Source: Cladorrhinum sp. PSN259
Taxonomy: Eukaryota; Ascomycota; Sordariomycetes; Sordariales; Podosporaceae
Reading direction: 5' to 3'
Assembly (NCBI GenBank): GCA_033725935.1
Contig: MU867139.1
Span: 50,104 to 114,103 of the forward strand
Length of the DNA stretch: 64,000 bases
This document shows positions 10,941 to 21,950 of the stretch, piece by piece. The notes beneath the pieces were generated by a model that did not search any database, was not told the origin of the DNA, and saw nothing but the letters and a program-made list of their open reading frames with translations. Position 1 is the stretch's first letter, and each line of letters starts with the position of its first letter. Both the position numbers and the translations under genes were made by a program.

Positions 10941-13000
10941 ATGACATCTGAGTACGTACCTTAGTTCAGTCTGACTCCCCGCAGACGGGGCTCTAGATGT
11001 GGCTACCAGACTGATTTTGAGATCACAGAAAAGAAACGCCAACGGCCTTGATCCAAGAAAATGGACCGTTTACATCGACTGATCTAGAGAAACAACAATC
11101 ATCCGAAGAAGAAGTTGTTAAAGATAGTTCGATTGTCAAGTCCAAAGAGGAGGATTCAGCACACGACACCAACCTGTCCCGAGATGCTACCGAAGACGAG
11201 ATAGCCTCACTCCCTCATGTCACTGATAAAATTCCCTTTGCCGCCTGGGCTGTCATTATTGCCGGAGCTGGCGAACGCTTCACCTACTTTGGTCTTATCA
11301 CACCATGGCGTAAGTGAATAACTCATATCCCACTTTTCTGCTGCCTGCCATTGACAGCAACCAGAAAATTATATGCAATATCCGCGGGGAAAATCACCGG
11401 TTCCAGGAGCGCTAGGACTTGGTCAGGCAACCGCCGTCAATATTTACAACGCCTTCTTTTTATTCTCTTTCATAACGCCCATGGTGTTTGGCTTAATCTC
11501 CGATATATGGTTGGGAAGGTACAAGACATTGATGCTAGGCCTCTCGTAAGCTCTCCCCCCTCTCTAATTGGCATCACTCCACTCTTATTAACACGGCGCG
11601 CAGGCTATATCTTACGGGATGTGTTATTCTTATTGGCACATCTACCCCGACAGCACTCGATAATGGAGCCGGTATTGGAGGTCTTTCGGCTGCTCTGATA
11701 CTCACTGGCCTCGGTGCTGCTTCAGTCAAGGCAACTTTCGTTCCCTTTCTGGGCGACCAATATCTTCAAGCCAAGCCACGTTTGGTTCGTCAGGCAAAGG
11801 GTAATTTAGTCATTGTTGACGGCCCAAGGACACTACAGTTCATGTACAATGCGTACTATTGGTGAGAAATTCCTGTTATAGCTGCTGGGTCCTGCTCATT
11901 CTAACTCGTATTGCAGGTTCACCAACGTCGCCTCCATGAGCTCGATTCCCGTCACGTTTCTAGAATGGCATCATGAGTTCTGGTCAGCCTATCTGCTTGC
12001 AGCTTCCGCTTTGGCAATTTCAATAGGCTTATTCGTCTTGTGGTCCCCAAAACTTGGTAAGTCCTCTACATATCAAGGAGCTAGCAAGTTGATGATGTTA
12101 ACTATTTCACCAGTCAGGGTCACACCGCAGGGAAATGTTCTCCCCAAGGCCATACGAACTTTGGTGTGTGCTGCAAAGAGCGGCTTCAAGCTGGACCATG
12201 CGAAGCAGTCGTATCAGCGGACCCATCACAACAGGGAAGTTAAATGGTCCGACAGCTTCGTGGAAGAAATGAAGAAGGGTTTAGTTGCGTGTCGAGTGAT
12301 GTAAGTTTGCTAGCCGCCTGCCTCAGAGCCGTTACTGATAATCAATCCCAGCTTCTTTCTTGTTATTTTCTACCTCTGCATTGCGCAGATGTACAACAAT
12401 CTGGTCTCTCAGGCTGGACATATGCAGCTCGGCGGTGTTCCAAACGACATGATTCAAGCATTCTCGGGTGTTGCATGTGTCATTTTTGGGCCCATCATTC
12501 AAGGTTTTTACGAGTTCCTGGCTCGTCGTAAGATCCCTTTCGGTCCGATAGCCCGAATCACTGCTTCTTTCATCTTCTGCGGTGCTGCGATGGCATATGC
12601 AGCTGGAGTGCAACAGATGATTTACTCAAGCGGACCATGCTACAAGCATCCTTTTGCATGCCCAGAATCAGGAGGCACGGAACCCAACCATGTGAGCGTT
12701 TGGGTACAACTACCGGTGTACATTCTTCTGGCCATCGGTGAGATTTTGGGCTTCGTAACCGCATTCGAATACGCTTACAGCAAGTCGCCGAAAGAGATGA
12801 AGACAGTAGTTCAGGCCCTGACGCAACTCACCGCCGGTGTTGCTAGTCTCTTGGGAATGGCTATCAGTCCGGCGTCCAAGGATCCAAACATGGTCATTGT
12901 TTACTCGAGCTTGGCAGGAGGGATGGGTCTTTCTGCGGTGGTATTTCTCTGGCGGTTCAGGCGGTATGACAAGATAGACAGGCAGCTGAACCAGTTCTAG
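10941..13000 (+). CDS. proton-coupled oligopeptide transporter (POT/PTR2 family)
   Basis: Seven-exon model: join(10941..10951, 11029..11309, 11365..11545, 11604..11861, 11917..12056, 12114..12300, 12352..13000), 568 aa. All junctions keep phase and use GT-AG; introns are 50-77 bp. The first exon is only 11 nt (ATG ACA TCT GA) and was chosen because the large second exon has no in-frame ATG after its upstream stop. Family signals: GERFTYFG in helix 1, PRGKSPVPGALGLGQATA, YKTLMLG, a FVPFLGDQY segment, YNAYYWFTNVAS (the PTR2-type FY(F)xxN region) and a late GEILGFVTAFEYAYSKSP block with ExxF/Y character. About 12 membrane helices are expected. The family imports di- and tripeptides into the cell with protons. 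The protein is slightly short compared with typical fungal PTR2 (about 580-620 aa). Confidence 0.9.
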
Positions 13001-13670
13001 CTTGCCATCAAGGTACCCGAAAATGCAGAGACAGGAGCAAGACTGATTCCACAAACTGGATGAGGGCTCTCCACAATGCACAGCGGCAACAGTGTTAACA
13101 CCGAGTGTTGAGTTCTTCGGAAGCGGATGTCCCAATGTGGCTAGCATTGTATTGTGACGGCTCCTGGTATCAACCCCGCCTTTGGAGATCTAGATGACAC
13201 TGATCTCGGGCCACAGGGTCCCGATGTTAAGCTGCAAGATGCCCGCATGAACCTGGTAACTTGCGCAAAAGGGTGCCACATATTTACGCACTTTTAAACT
13301 TGCTCACTGTGGGGGTTTCTTGGCTGGCTGGACCTCTGGCGACCAGGGAGAGCAGGGGTGGGTGCGCCGGGTGGCCGACGAGGTACTGTACATCCATCAA
13401 GGTACCAATGTAACATGACACACCTGTGATCAACTCCATTCAAGCAGCACCTTGATAGTCCAAAAGAATAATCTCACGGCATCAAACCCACGAGACTCTA
13501 CTTCCCGAGAACGTTCTGTTGCTCACTCATCACGATTTGAAGCCGTCACATCTTTCTGACCAACTCACCTTCGGTCTCACCTCATTGTCCGCCTCACTAC
13601 GCCTCGTCTCTCTTACCCCTCTCACCTCACTTTGGACGCCACCTCACCTCAAACCATCACCACGCCCACC
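13001..13670. other. intergenic; promoter of methyltransferase at right
   Basis: No gene seen. A long CT-rich stretch at about 13560-13670 runs up to the methyltransferase start, typical of fungal 5' leaders. Confidence 0.4.
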
Positions 13671-14477
13671 ATGACCGATCAATCCGTCCCTTCCGGACAC
13701 GCCGTAACGCAATACGCTTCGACGAGCGACAAACTCGCCGCCCGCCTGGCGATACACAACTACAACACCTACGCGGAACCATGGTTCTCATGGGCGCTCG
13801 CGCGCATTCCCAAGACAGGCGACATCCTTGAAGTCGGTGCAGGCACCGGCGCCCTCTGGGAATCTGCATCCCCTGACGCCCTCGCGGAAGCTACCTCCCT
13901 CACGCTCACCGATTTCTCCCCAGCCATGTGCGAGACCATCCGCTCCTCCTCTTCCATTAACCACCCGAATCTGAAGGTGGTGCAATGTGACGCTACCTCC
14001 CTTCCCTTTCCTGACGCGAGCTTTGACGTCGTTGTTGCGAATCACATGCTTTACCACGTTGATGACCCGTCCGTTGCCTTGCGGGAGTTTGCGCGCGTGT
14101 TGAGACCAAACGGTGCCTTGATCGTGGCGCTCAATGGCTTGGATCATCTCGATGAGCTGCTGGATATTGGTGCCAAAGTGGGCAGACCGAGCACTATCAG
14201 GAACCAGGCGAGGATCACGGCCGAGACCGCCATTGAGAGGATTACAGGGTTGGGTGGGCTGTTTGCGGAGGACAGCATCACAAGTGAGAGGTTCCCTGGC
14301 GCTTTCAGGGTTCCTGATGCGAAGCCTGTGCTGGATTACTTGGATAGTTTGGGCGAGGAGGGACTTGGGGAGAAGGAAACGGGTATTGCGAGGGAGATTG
14401 TGGAGGAGAGGATCAAGAAGGAGGGGCACTTTGAGGTTACGAAGAATATGGTCTTGTTCAGGGCTAGGAGGGTTTGA
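13671..14477 (+). CDS. class I SAM-dependent methyltransferase
   Basis: Intron-less, 268 aa. ATG 13671 has a good context (CCACCATGACC) and was preferred over upstream non-ATG codons. Motif I is ILEVGAGTG at residues 52-60 (SAM binding); a motif II/III region gives VVQCDATSLPFPDASFDVVVA, followed by HMLYHVDDPSVALREFARVLRPNGAL, the UbiE/methyltransf_11 pattern. The substrate cannot be deduced: this fold serves small-molecule C-, N- or O-methylation in ubiquinone, sterol and secondary metabolism. Both neighbours are transporters or hydrolases unrelated to a recognisable pathway. Confidence 0.85.
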   Translation: MTDQSVPSGHAVTQYASTSDKLAARLAIHNYNTYAEPWFSWALARIPKTGDILEVGAGTGALWESASPDALAEATSLTLTDFSPAMCETIRSSSSINHPNLKVVQCDATSLPFPDASFDVVVANHMLYHVDDPSVALREFARVLRPNGALIVALNGLDHLDELLDIGAKVGRPSTIRNQARITAETAIERITGLGGLFAEDSITSERFPGAFRVPDAKPVLDYLDSLGEEGLGEKETGIAREIVEERIKKEGHFEVTKNMVLFRARRV

Positions 14478-15860
14478 GGGGGGAGGAGGCCAGGGCATCT
14501 GAAAGTAGGAATGTGGAAACTGGAGACAGAATCTGAATAGTATATTCCGGAACTGAACCGGCGTTCATGAGATGTACACTCCCCATGTCAGCTCGCTTCT
14601 TCTCAGCTTCTTCTGTGCCGCTTGTGATAGATCACTCCAAGTTTCCATGCGCAGTGATTTCTTTGATAGAAGCAACAAGGGTAACCGGCGGAACTGAACC
14701 CGGTGGCTGCGTTTCCAGGGCTGTCAAAATAAAATAAATCTAAAAACCAGAAGTCACAAATTGTCTACTCCTGAGCCCAGCTCCTTGACTTGAAGCTTTT
14801 TTGTTTCTTCTTCCTCTCAAAGTCTGGACGAATCGGAACTGATGTTGTGTTGAAGCCACCTCGAGCCAAAAACATGCTTCAGCTCGACCGGTCAGATATC
14901 AGATCGAGCAACAAGGAAGCATAGCACGTCTTTACCCCTGGTTGTCAATTTTATAGTTGTTTACTGTCGGTCATCCGACTTGAACTTCTGGAACGCCACG
15001 AGGTTTTAGTAAGGGTCGGGTTGTGTTTCCGGGCAATAGTTGGCTTTGCGCTGATTAATAATTTCCATACCCAGCACGCCTCACAACATCTTGAGAAACT
15101 GACAGTCTTCACGATCACTCTCCAAGTCGAGACCAAGGGTTTTCATGAATAGTGAAATCTCGTTTTTCAGACGAGATTTTGGCGGGAAGCTGTTTCCGTT
15201 ATGTCAAGAAGGCGAACAACTAGGGAGGCTCAAAGAAAGATGCAGACATCACTGGCAACTGTTCCGATAATATCAAAGTTGCACATATAAGAGATTGCGA
15301 GTTCCAGGCCTCAGTTAGCTGCCCCAGGGGGGGTCTCGGGAACTGCCCATAAACGGGAATAAGCGCGATAGGTTTGAGCATTAGGAAAGAACTACCCATG
15401 ACCTCCACACAGTTCCTTCCTTTATTTAAACCATCGAAAGTTTAAACGAATTATTTATATAAATGGTTCATGAACGACTCGGTAATTCGGGAATTCAACT
15501 TCTAAAAGCTTAAATAATAGAGCGGTATTAGAACAGTTTCGGAGCAGTTTCGGAGCGATTGAGCGCTTCGTAGGCTACCTGGTAAGAATTTGGAAGTTCA
15601 GTTAGTCTTATAAATAAGGCTTAAGCGTTTGACAAAAAATATAAAAGCTCTGTCGCGTTCTGACCTGCTCCCCAGACCCCACTTTATACGACTGAAGGCT
15701 TCTCGATGCTATCCATAGTTCACAGGCGCGGTCAATCAGCAGCTCTCGCAACTCATTTCAGCTTCAAGTTCAACTCACATTGGAACAGTGTGCATACCTA
15801 CATACAAGAAGACCCAGCGCGACCACTACGTCTCACGAGCATTGCTTGAATATAATCTTT
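14478..15860. other. intergenic with AT-rich segment
   Basis: No gene recognised. About 15420-15660 is AT-rich and TpA-rich, with GAGCAGTTTCGGAG repeated imperfectly near 15540-15560; it may be a mutated relic. The right end forms the promoter of the RNase-like gene. Confidence 0.35.
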
Positions 15861-16464
15861 ATGTCTCCCACCAAGTCTCAAGGCAACCACCGGTGTTCTT
15901 GCCCAATTTGTTGTATCGACCCAGACCCTCCAACTGCGGCTGTGGAAACCCCCTCGGAGCCTTATGTTCGTCTCTCCCGTATTATTCCCCTCTCTTTTTA
16001 CCATTATCCTCTTGCGTATTAATACTGTAAGCTTGCCACAGTACCTACTAAAAGACCTCGAAAACGACCCAAGAAAAGAGAATCGCGAGCTCAGCAAGAT
16101 CCCTCTCTCCGTTGTCAGAGCACAACAGCAGCTGGCAAAGCGCCGCCGTCGTCTAGAGCCTCAGGGTCTCTATCCCCACAGATTCTACAATGCAGAAGGG
16201 CTTAAAGGTGGCATTTTTCAAGTCGAGCGTCTAAAGGGGAACTTGCTCGAGTTTCCTATAATCCATCCGGAAGACCTCCGGAAACGAGGACTGAGGGCTT
16301 GGGAAGACAACAAGGGAATCAAGCCGGGGCCCGTAAGGGTTGTTTATAGCGAGGAGGACAAGACAGCGTTTGCTGTCATCTATCACAACTCTAAAGTCCA
16401 GCGACGGGATGATAAGGGGTCTCACCCGTTTAGTAAGGCTGAGATCAAGTTTTTGGGAGTCTAA
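15861..16464 (+). CDS. RNase T1-type guanyl-specific ribonuclease-like protein
   Basis: Preferred model: join(15861..15965, 16042..16464), 175 aa; the 76-bp intron ends in CCACAG and keeps phase, though its donor (GTTCGT) is weak. The alternative is an unspliced frame from ATG 15964 (166 aa), whose first 26 residues would read as a hydrophobic, signal-peptide-like segment. The C-terminal 100 residues match the microbial RNase T1/U2 family: YPHRF (Y79, H81), LLEFPI (E105), PGPVRVVY (R134) and FAVIYHNS (H150) give the four known catalytic residues in the right order and spacing. These enzymes cleave RNA after G. Unlike RNase T1 the domain has no cysteines, and a run of basic residues (KRRRR) precedes it. 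It could be secreted (RNase-like effector) or intracellular, depending on the true start. Family assignment is firm; start and activity are not. Confidence 0.68.
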
Positions 16465-16906
16465 CGGGATGAGGGAATTGGTTCAAGTTGTGCGAGCTTA
16501 GGTCTGGCACTGAAATTGCTTATGGGTGATGCACATATGTAATCATTCTTGTCACAAGGGGAACTGGTAGCTTGTCAGGTTCAAGTCGAATTAGTGCTAG
16601 GGATTAACCTACACCTTCAGACCGTTGACACACTAAATCTCTTTGAGGCACTTATCACTTCACATCAGCTCATTGCCTCGGGTTTTTCACTTCATGGATC
16701 AATAATCGAAAATTCTGATTCGAGTGAAGTTTCCTCCGCTCTTCCATTCTGAAGACCTCCGCCGGGACATGATTCTTTTTTATATGAATCTGAGTGTTAT
16801 TGTATGAAAGAATTCTATTTAGGACTTCAAAAATGCGTTTACTTTTTCACCACTGAAAATGACCCTGAAACAGTTCGAGGACTCGGAGAGAAAAGAACTC
16901 TCAACA
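16465..16906. other. convergent intergenic region
   Basis: 3' region between the plus-strand RNase-like gene and the minus-strand terpene cyclase; presumably both UTRs. Nothing else seen. Confidence 0.4.
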
Positions 16907-18715
16907 TCACAACCCATAATCCTTCAATATCTTCCAGGCCAACGCGGTCGTCCACCCCCTACTCCCAATCCTCCGGGATTGGATCTTGCCATAAGAGCAA
17001 AAGTAGCCGGCCGGCCACCCTCCATCGCCTTCCTGCAGCTCCAACAGGCTATTAAGATCCGGCTGCACCAGCTCCCTCCTCAGCCCGGCAAGTTGGCACG
17101 CCCTCACCCTCATGGCGAGAGCCAAAGCGTTCATGGGCACGTGCAGCCTCTCCATCAGCGCCTGCTCCAAGTGCTCGGCCAGATCGGCGTACAGGTTAGG
17201 CGAGGTGTCTTTGCACTCGGAGCAGAGCATTGAGACCCAGAAGAGGAATATCTCGGGGTCGGGGTAGAATCTGTTGCCGTACAGGTTGGCCCGGTGCGCG
17301 AGGCAATCCACGACCAGCTTCTTGTTCTTTTCGATTCGCTCATCCCTGACGTCCAGGCTCGGAATCCCCGGGATTTGACCCGCCGAGCCGGCTTTGTTTA
17401 GGAAGCGGAGGACGCTGACGCAAACTTCGGGGCTGACGCGCCCCAAGCGGTCGTTGCTGAAGTAGGTCTCAAAGTGGCCTTCCGGGTCACAATTGGCAAA
17501 CATTGCTTCTGCCACCACGGATGGATGGGCGAGATGGTGATGGTGGTAGTGGGTTGACGGGATGGTGATGTAGGCAATCGAAGTTGTCTCGATGTCTGGC
17601 GGGAAGGTGTTGGTTGTGAGGACGGGTTTCTGGGCGAAGTAATTCCAGAGACCGTGCTTGGCCGAGAGCTGGTGTTCAGAGGAGGAGGAGGCGGCTGGTG
17701 AAGATGATGGTGGGGATGTGGAGGCTGCAAAGTGATTTACACTCGTTGAAGAGTGGCTGGAGGAGGAGGAAGAGGAAGCATCAGACATTGAAGCAGGGCT
17801 TGTGGGTTCCATGTCCACCATGTCCGGTTCCTGGCAGCGCCCTGTAGCTGTACCATCTGGCCAGACAAGGTACACAATATCCTCCATTCCGGTTAATCCC
17901 CATATCATAAGCTGAGCGAAGTTGTCTTTCAACACCACATCATCTTCCCCCGGCATCGAGATAACAGAGTCAAGCTTGCCAGCTTGCGCGTATAAGAAAC
18001 GCTCAGCGCGGCGAGATGCATCCTCTAGGAGCAGGTTCCTGACCACATTGAATGCTCGCCTTTTCTGGTCTCGGCCTACTATCTCTCCGCGTAAACCTAG
18101 AAGCCGTCCGGCACAAATATTTTCGGACTTGTCATCTAGGTATAAGGTGCTGGACAGATTGCAGCCCGTCTCTTGGATAACATGGCGGTAGAAGCAAAGA
18201 TCTGGCTTACGCATGCCTGCCTCGAAGGACGTGAAGACCCTGTCAAAAACAAACCACGGAAAAGAAGGAATCATTTGAACGATGCCCAAGTGTTCCTCGG
18301 CAATATTTGACATGGCGTAGACCCTGAAACGGCCAGGATCCCGTACCTTTGCTTCGGCAAGCTCATGGATCAAATCCAATGCTTCGTCGTTCACTCGCAA
18401 GGTCGACTGGGCTTGGTCAAAAGCTAGCCGCACAAGCGACGGATCGACATCAAAATCCGTGCCAAGTTTCTGAAGAAAACCATGTTAGCAAAGTACTTGT
18501 GGGTTGAACGCAGGGGAGCCGTAGCGTCAGAAGGGGGCAAATACCGTGTACGCTTCACTGGTCGACAAGGTGTTTCTCTCCAAGTCATGCCAGGTCTCGG
18601 TGTGCATCATCCGGTGGATCGTCTTCGGAGGAAGTGCAGTAATAGTTGAAGAGTCCCAATCAAAAAGGACGTCTCCTATATCGAAGATTATTGTGTCGTA
18701 GTAGTTTGGCGCCAT
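16907..18715 (-). CDS. HAD-like class II (drimane-type) terpene cyclase
   Basis: Model: complement(16907..18469, 18545..18715), 577 aa, intron 75 bp (GTATTT donor, TTCAG acceptor, phase 0). The N-terminal HAD domain has FDIGDVLFDWD (D12), motif II with MSNIAEEH, RKPD, and LDDKSEN, which contains DDxxE (about 166-170). A Ser-rich linker (about 17690-17800) leads to an alpha/alpha-barrel cyclase-like half with DIETTS (about 348-353), a variant of the class II DxDD/DxDTT acid motif, and GDGGWPAGYFC near the C-terminus, which resembles a QW repeat. This two-domain layout is that of the HAD-type fungal sesquiterpene cyclases such as AstC, which turn farnesyl diphosphate into drimane products. No P450 or prenyltransferase lies nearby, so no cluster is claimed. 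Confidence 0.8.
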
Positions 18716-20321
18716 CGTTCTGGTGAGTGTGTCTGGAAAGTCTAAAGTATCTTGGGCAGACAACATAGATCCTGTGTCCAAAATCTGGAGATATCTGAAC
18801 ACATATAAATATAACTTTTATCAAGCTAACAACAAATTCCAATCCGAGATTTGTTGGCCTATGATGCGATATCAAATTGCCAATGCTGACACGGCAGAGG
18901 AAGTCCGACCCGTCGGTCTCGAATGCACCGTGACGGTCCTCCCGAGCGCTTGTACTACCTCTACTACCAATAATTCCCTGATAAACTGTGCAAGAAAGAT
19001 GGCAGGGATATAGTTTTGGGACGGTGAGCCCCCGAATAGATCCGTACATGAATTTATGCCAAGAATTCGTGCAAGGATGTAATAACTTAGTAGACAGGAC
19101 AAGCTTTGTAAAGCTTCCGAAGATATTGGCATTCTTACTGTTACGGAGGCCAAATTGGACCGATAACACATATGCCAAGGGCTTACCACAACCTACCAGT
19201 ATACAACTCCGCCGCCGTTGGTTTTGCTAGCGCGGTTACTCGCAGATCATGACCCTGGTTTTGTTGAAATCGCACGACTAAATCAAAGGCCGGAGGAGGT
19301 GTAGTACCCCAGGTCACCGCACCTTGCATGATCAACACCCTGGGCGAATCCTGAAAGATGGTTGGCCTGGGACAACAGAGACGTGGGTAAAAATTGCAGA
19401 AGGCTTACATGTAGGACCTCCCGAGTCAGAGGAACGGTATGATCAGTAATCGAGGAAGTCGGAGGAAGACCTCCCGCAAGGAAAGAATGCCTGAGAAGCG
19501 TCGAATCCATGGAGGGATCCTACGGGTACCTAAACAGGCCTTATTATTCCAGCCAGAATCTAGGAGGACAAGGACCTTGAGACCATAAGAGATTATTAGA
19601 TTGACTTGAATACACTGTTATCCAAGCCCTGATGACAGCCCTTGTCACACCTACATGTAGCCCCGGAAGGCTGGTCTCCATTACTCGCACCTATGTCTCT
19701 TCGGCTTCCTCCAACCGGCCTTGGTTCCAGTACATTAGTGCTAGGTTAGCAATGTAGGTCAGCGTGGAGGAAGGCTCCTCCCAGTTTTTATGGATGCCGT
19801 ATGGGTAGTAAAGAACGGGCGTATGAATAAGTTATCTTGGTATTCAGTAGGTATAGATTACCCCTTACACAGGCCAAAGCCGGTTGCAGCACTAGTCCAC
19901 TCACGAACAAGGCAATTCTCACCGCCTAGATTCGCAACAAGAACTCTGCTGACTTTCATATTCGGAATCTTTGGAACAGTTCTGGCTGACAAACCATGGT
20001 GGTCAGACTTTTTTTGGGAGCATGTTCCCTTGTTTTATATGCCTTCCCGAAGTTCTGGAACACATGCGGCGTCAACATGTAAGATGGTTCAGCTCAAAAT
20101 GACCATATTTGTGACAGGCCTCGCCGCCCCGTCTTGAAAGCTTACTCAGGCTCTCCAACACCACAAATGTAGCGGCACGGTTACGAGACCCCGACAGTAT
20201 AATAGTTCGTCTTCCGTGTTGTCTTGGGTACAGCTAGGCATCCGATACGATATCGACGCATAACTTTATTCATTTGAACCTAATTCTTCATCCCCAAACT
20301 TTCCCAATGCAATAACTCAAA
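18716..20321. other. intergenic, no gene recognised
   Basis: About 1.6 kb upstream of both flanking genes. Reading frames are short and overlapping, without family features. It should hold the terpene cyclase promoter at left and the DUF2235 promoter at right. Confidence 0.4.
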
Positions 20322-21950
20322 ATGGCTATCAAACCAGCAACAAAGTCCATTTTTATCTGTTTCGACGGGACTGGAAACAACAAGCAGTCGGGGACTAACA
20401 TCCATCGACTTTATCGTCACGCGGCCGAGACTTCAAAGCAAGCAAAATGCTACATCACCGGGTTGGGAGCTGACTGGGATTGGAACATGATTGGAGGTAA
20501 CTTTGCTGGCACAGGTAGGTACATGTCGCTTCTATCTAAACCTTTTGGTTTCTCAACTTCATGGTCTAACCGAGATGACATCATGCAAAAAGGTATCGAA
20601 GGCAAGCTTTGGAAAGCATATGACTTTCTCGTCAAAAACTCTTCCCGTGAGAACCCGCTCGGTGACAAGCTGAGCGTGGTCGGTTTCTCCCGTGGAGCAT
20701 TCACAGCCTCCTGCTTCGTGACGTTTCTCAACGACGTTGGGCTCTCCTCTAGTGTGACCCAGGAACAGGAGTTCATCAGCCTCTTCAACAGCTGGAGAGA
20801 GGCTCGCGAGTCCTCGGCTACCTTTGACAGACAAAAGTTCCTCGTTATCGAAGGCCTGAACCTGAGCAACTTCCAGCCCAAGATCGTTTCTGCTCTTGGA
20901 CTCTTCGATACTGTCGCCGCTTTGGAAGGGGGACGAGTTGCTGCGATGGCCAAGCCAACACGAGAGAAGCTTGCCTTCATTGACGGTGTTGTTCCGCCAA
21001 ATGTCAAAAATGCCTATCACGCCCTGGCGCTCTTTGAACATCGTCGTGATTTTGGTCCTGCCGTGTGGAAGACATGGCCATCAAAGGCTTGCGTCCGTCA
21101 ATGTTGGTTTGCGGGTTGCCACAGCGATGTAGGAGGATTCAGCACCAACAAACACCCGATCCACCACTTTGCCCTGCTCTGGATGATGGCAATGCTAAAC
21201 GAATTTGTCGTGTTCCATACCTGGAACCTGATGCAAGACATCACCGCATCCGTCAGCGACATATCAGAGAAGTACTTTTCCGACTCCTACGACGGCGACA
21301 TTCTGTTCATCCCAAAGGCTTGGTACATTGCCGGATCTGAAAACCGTCAACTTCCGACACTCGGCCGCCCCACCGAAGAACAACTCCAGAAATCCCAATC
21401 CGCTGCGCAACAAAACCAAGCCCGCGCCATCATGCGAGATCACAGCATTCACTGGACCACGGCTTCCTTCGTGGCCTGGATGGCCGGCAATGGCAGACCC
21501 TGCCATCCTCTGCACGCATACAAGCGTCTCCCTCCCGACTTTGGCATTGGCGGTCGTCTGTGTCGCTGGTCAAAGGCCAAGGAAACCATCGAAGAAGAGA
21601 TCCCCTCCCACTTCGAGATGGAGTTTCTTATGTACTGGGCCGACTCAGATACCGAAAAGAGAAAGGAGACCGACGGGTTCATCAACGAGGCTAGGACAGC
21701 GCAGACCAAGAAGACCGCACTGCCAGACCGCCCGAAACCGACCAGGGGCCAAACCCTCCATCCTAATGCTGCTGCTTCGAACCAGAAGATTGCTCGTCAG
21801 CCTGTCAGATCTGGGACGCTTCCTCCCACACAAGTCGGGGGCCAAGCCTCTAATCTTATCCCATCCCGTGCTGCGCCTGGGAAGCCAAATAGAGCGGGAA
21901 CCCTTTTACCTTTGCAATCGACTCGGAATCAATCTACAAATACCAAATAG
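20322..21950 (+). CDS. DUF2235 alpha/beta hydrolase (Tle1-like phospholipase family)
   Basis: Intron-less, 542 aa, ATG in good context (CAAAATGGCT). It opens with IFICFDGTGNN (residues 10-20), diagnostic for DUF2235. GFSRGAF (121-127) is the nucleophile elbow GxSxG with S123, and CWFAGCHSDVGG carries the catalytic-His region; an Asp in LGLFDTVA likely completes the triad. The bacterial relatives Tle1 are type VI phospholipase effectors; fungal members are mostly uncharacterised predicted hydrolases. After about residue 450 the protein becomes a basic Pro/Gln-rich tail with three imperfect R-(G/S/A)-x-T-L units ending near residue 530. No membrane helix or signal peptide is evident. Confidence 0.88.
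   Translation: MAIKPATKSIFICFDGTGNNKQSGTNIHRLYRHAAETSKQAKCYITGLGADWDWNMIGGNFAGTGRYMSLLSKPFGFSTSWSNRDDIMQKGIEGKLWKAYDFLVKNSSRENPLGDKLSVVGFSRGAFTASCFVTFLNDVGLSSSVTQEQEFISLFNSWREARESSATFDRQKFLVIEGLNLSNFQPKIVSALGLFDTVAALEGGRVAAMAKPTREKLAFIDGVVPPNVKNAYHALALFEHRRDFGPAVWKTWPSKACVRQCWFAGCHSDVGGFSTNKHPIHHFALLWMMAMLNEFVVFHTWNLMQDITASVSDISEKYFSDSYDGDILFIPKAWYIAGSENRQLPTLGRPTEEQLQKSQSAAQQNQARAIMRDHSIHWTTASFVAWMAGNGRPCHPLHAYKRLPPDFGIGGRLCRWSKAKETIEEEIPSHFEMEFLMYWADSDTEKRKETDGFINEARTAQTKKTALPDRPKPTRGQTLHPNAAASNQKIARQPVRSGTLPPTQVGGQASNLIPSRAAPGKPNRAGTLLPLQSTRNQSTNTK

Noticed and set aside
13671..18715. Secondary-metabolite cluster formed by methyltransferase and terpene cyclase
   Set aside because: No P450, oxidoreductase, prenyltransferase or cluster regulator lies between or beside them, and an RNase-like gene intervenes.
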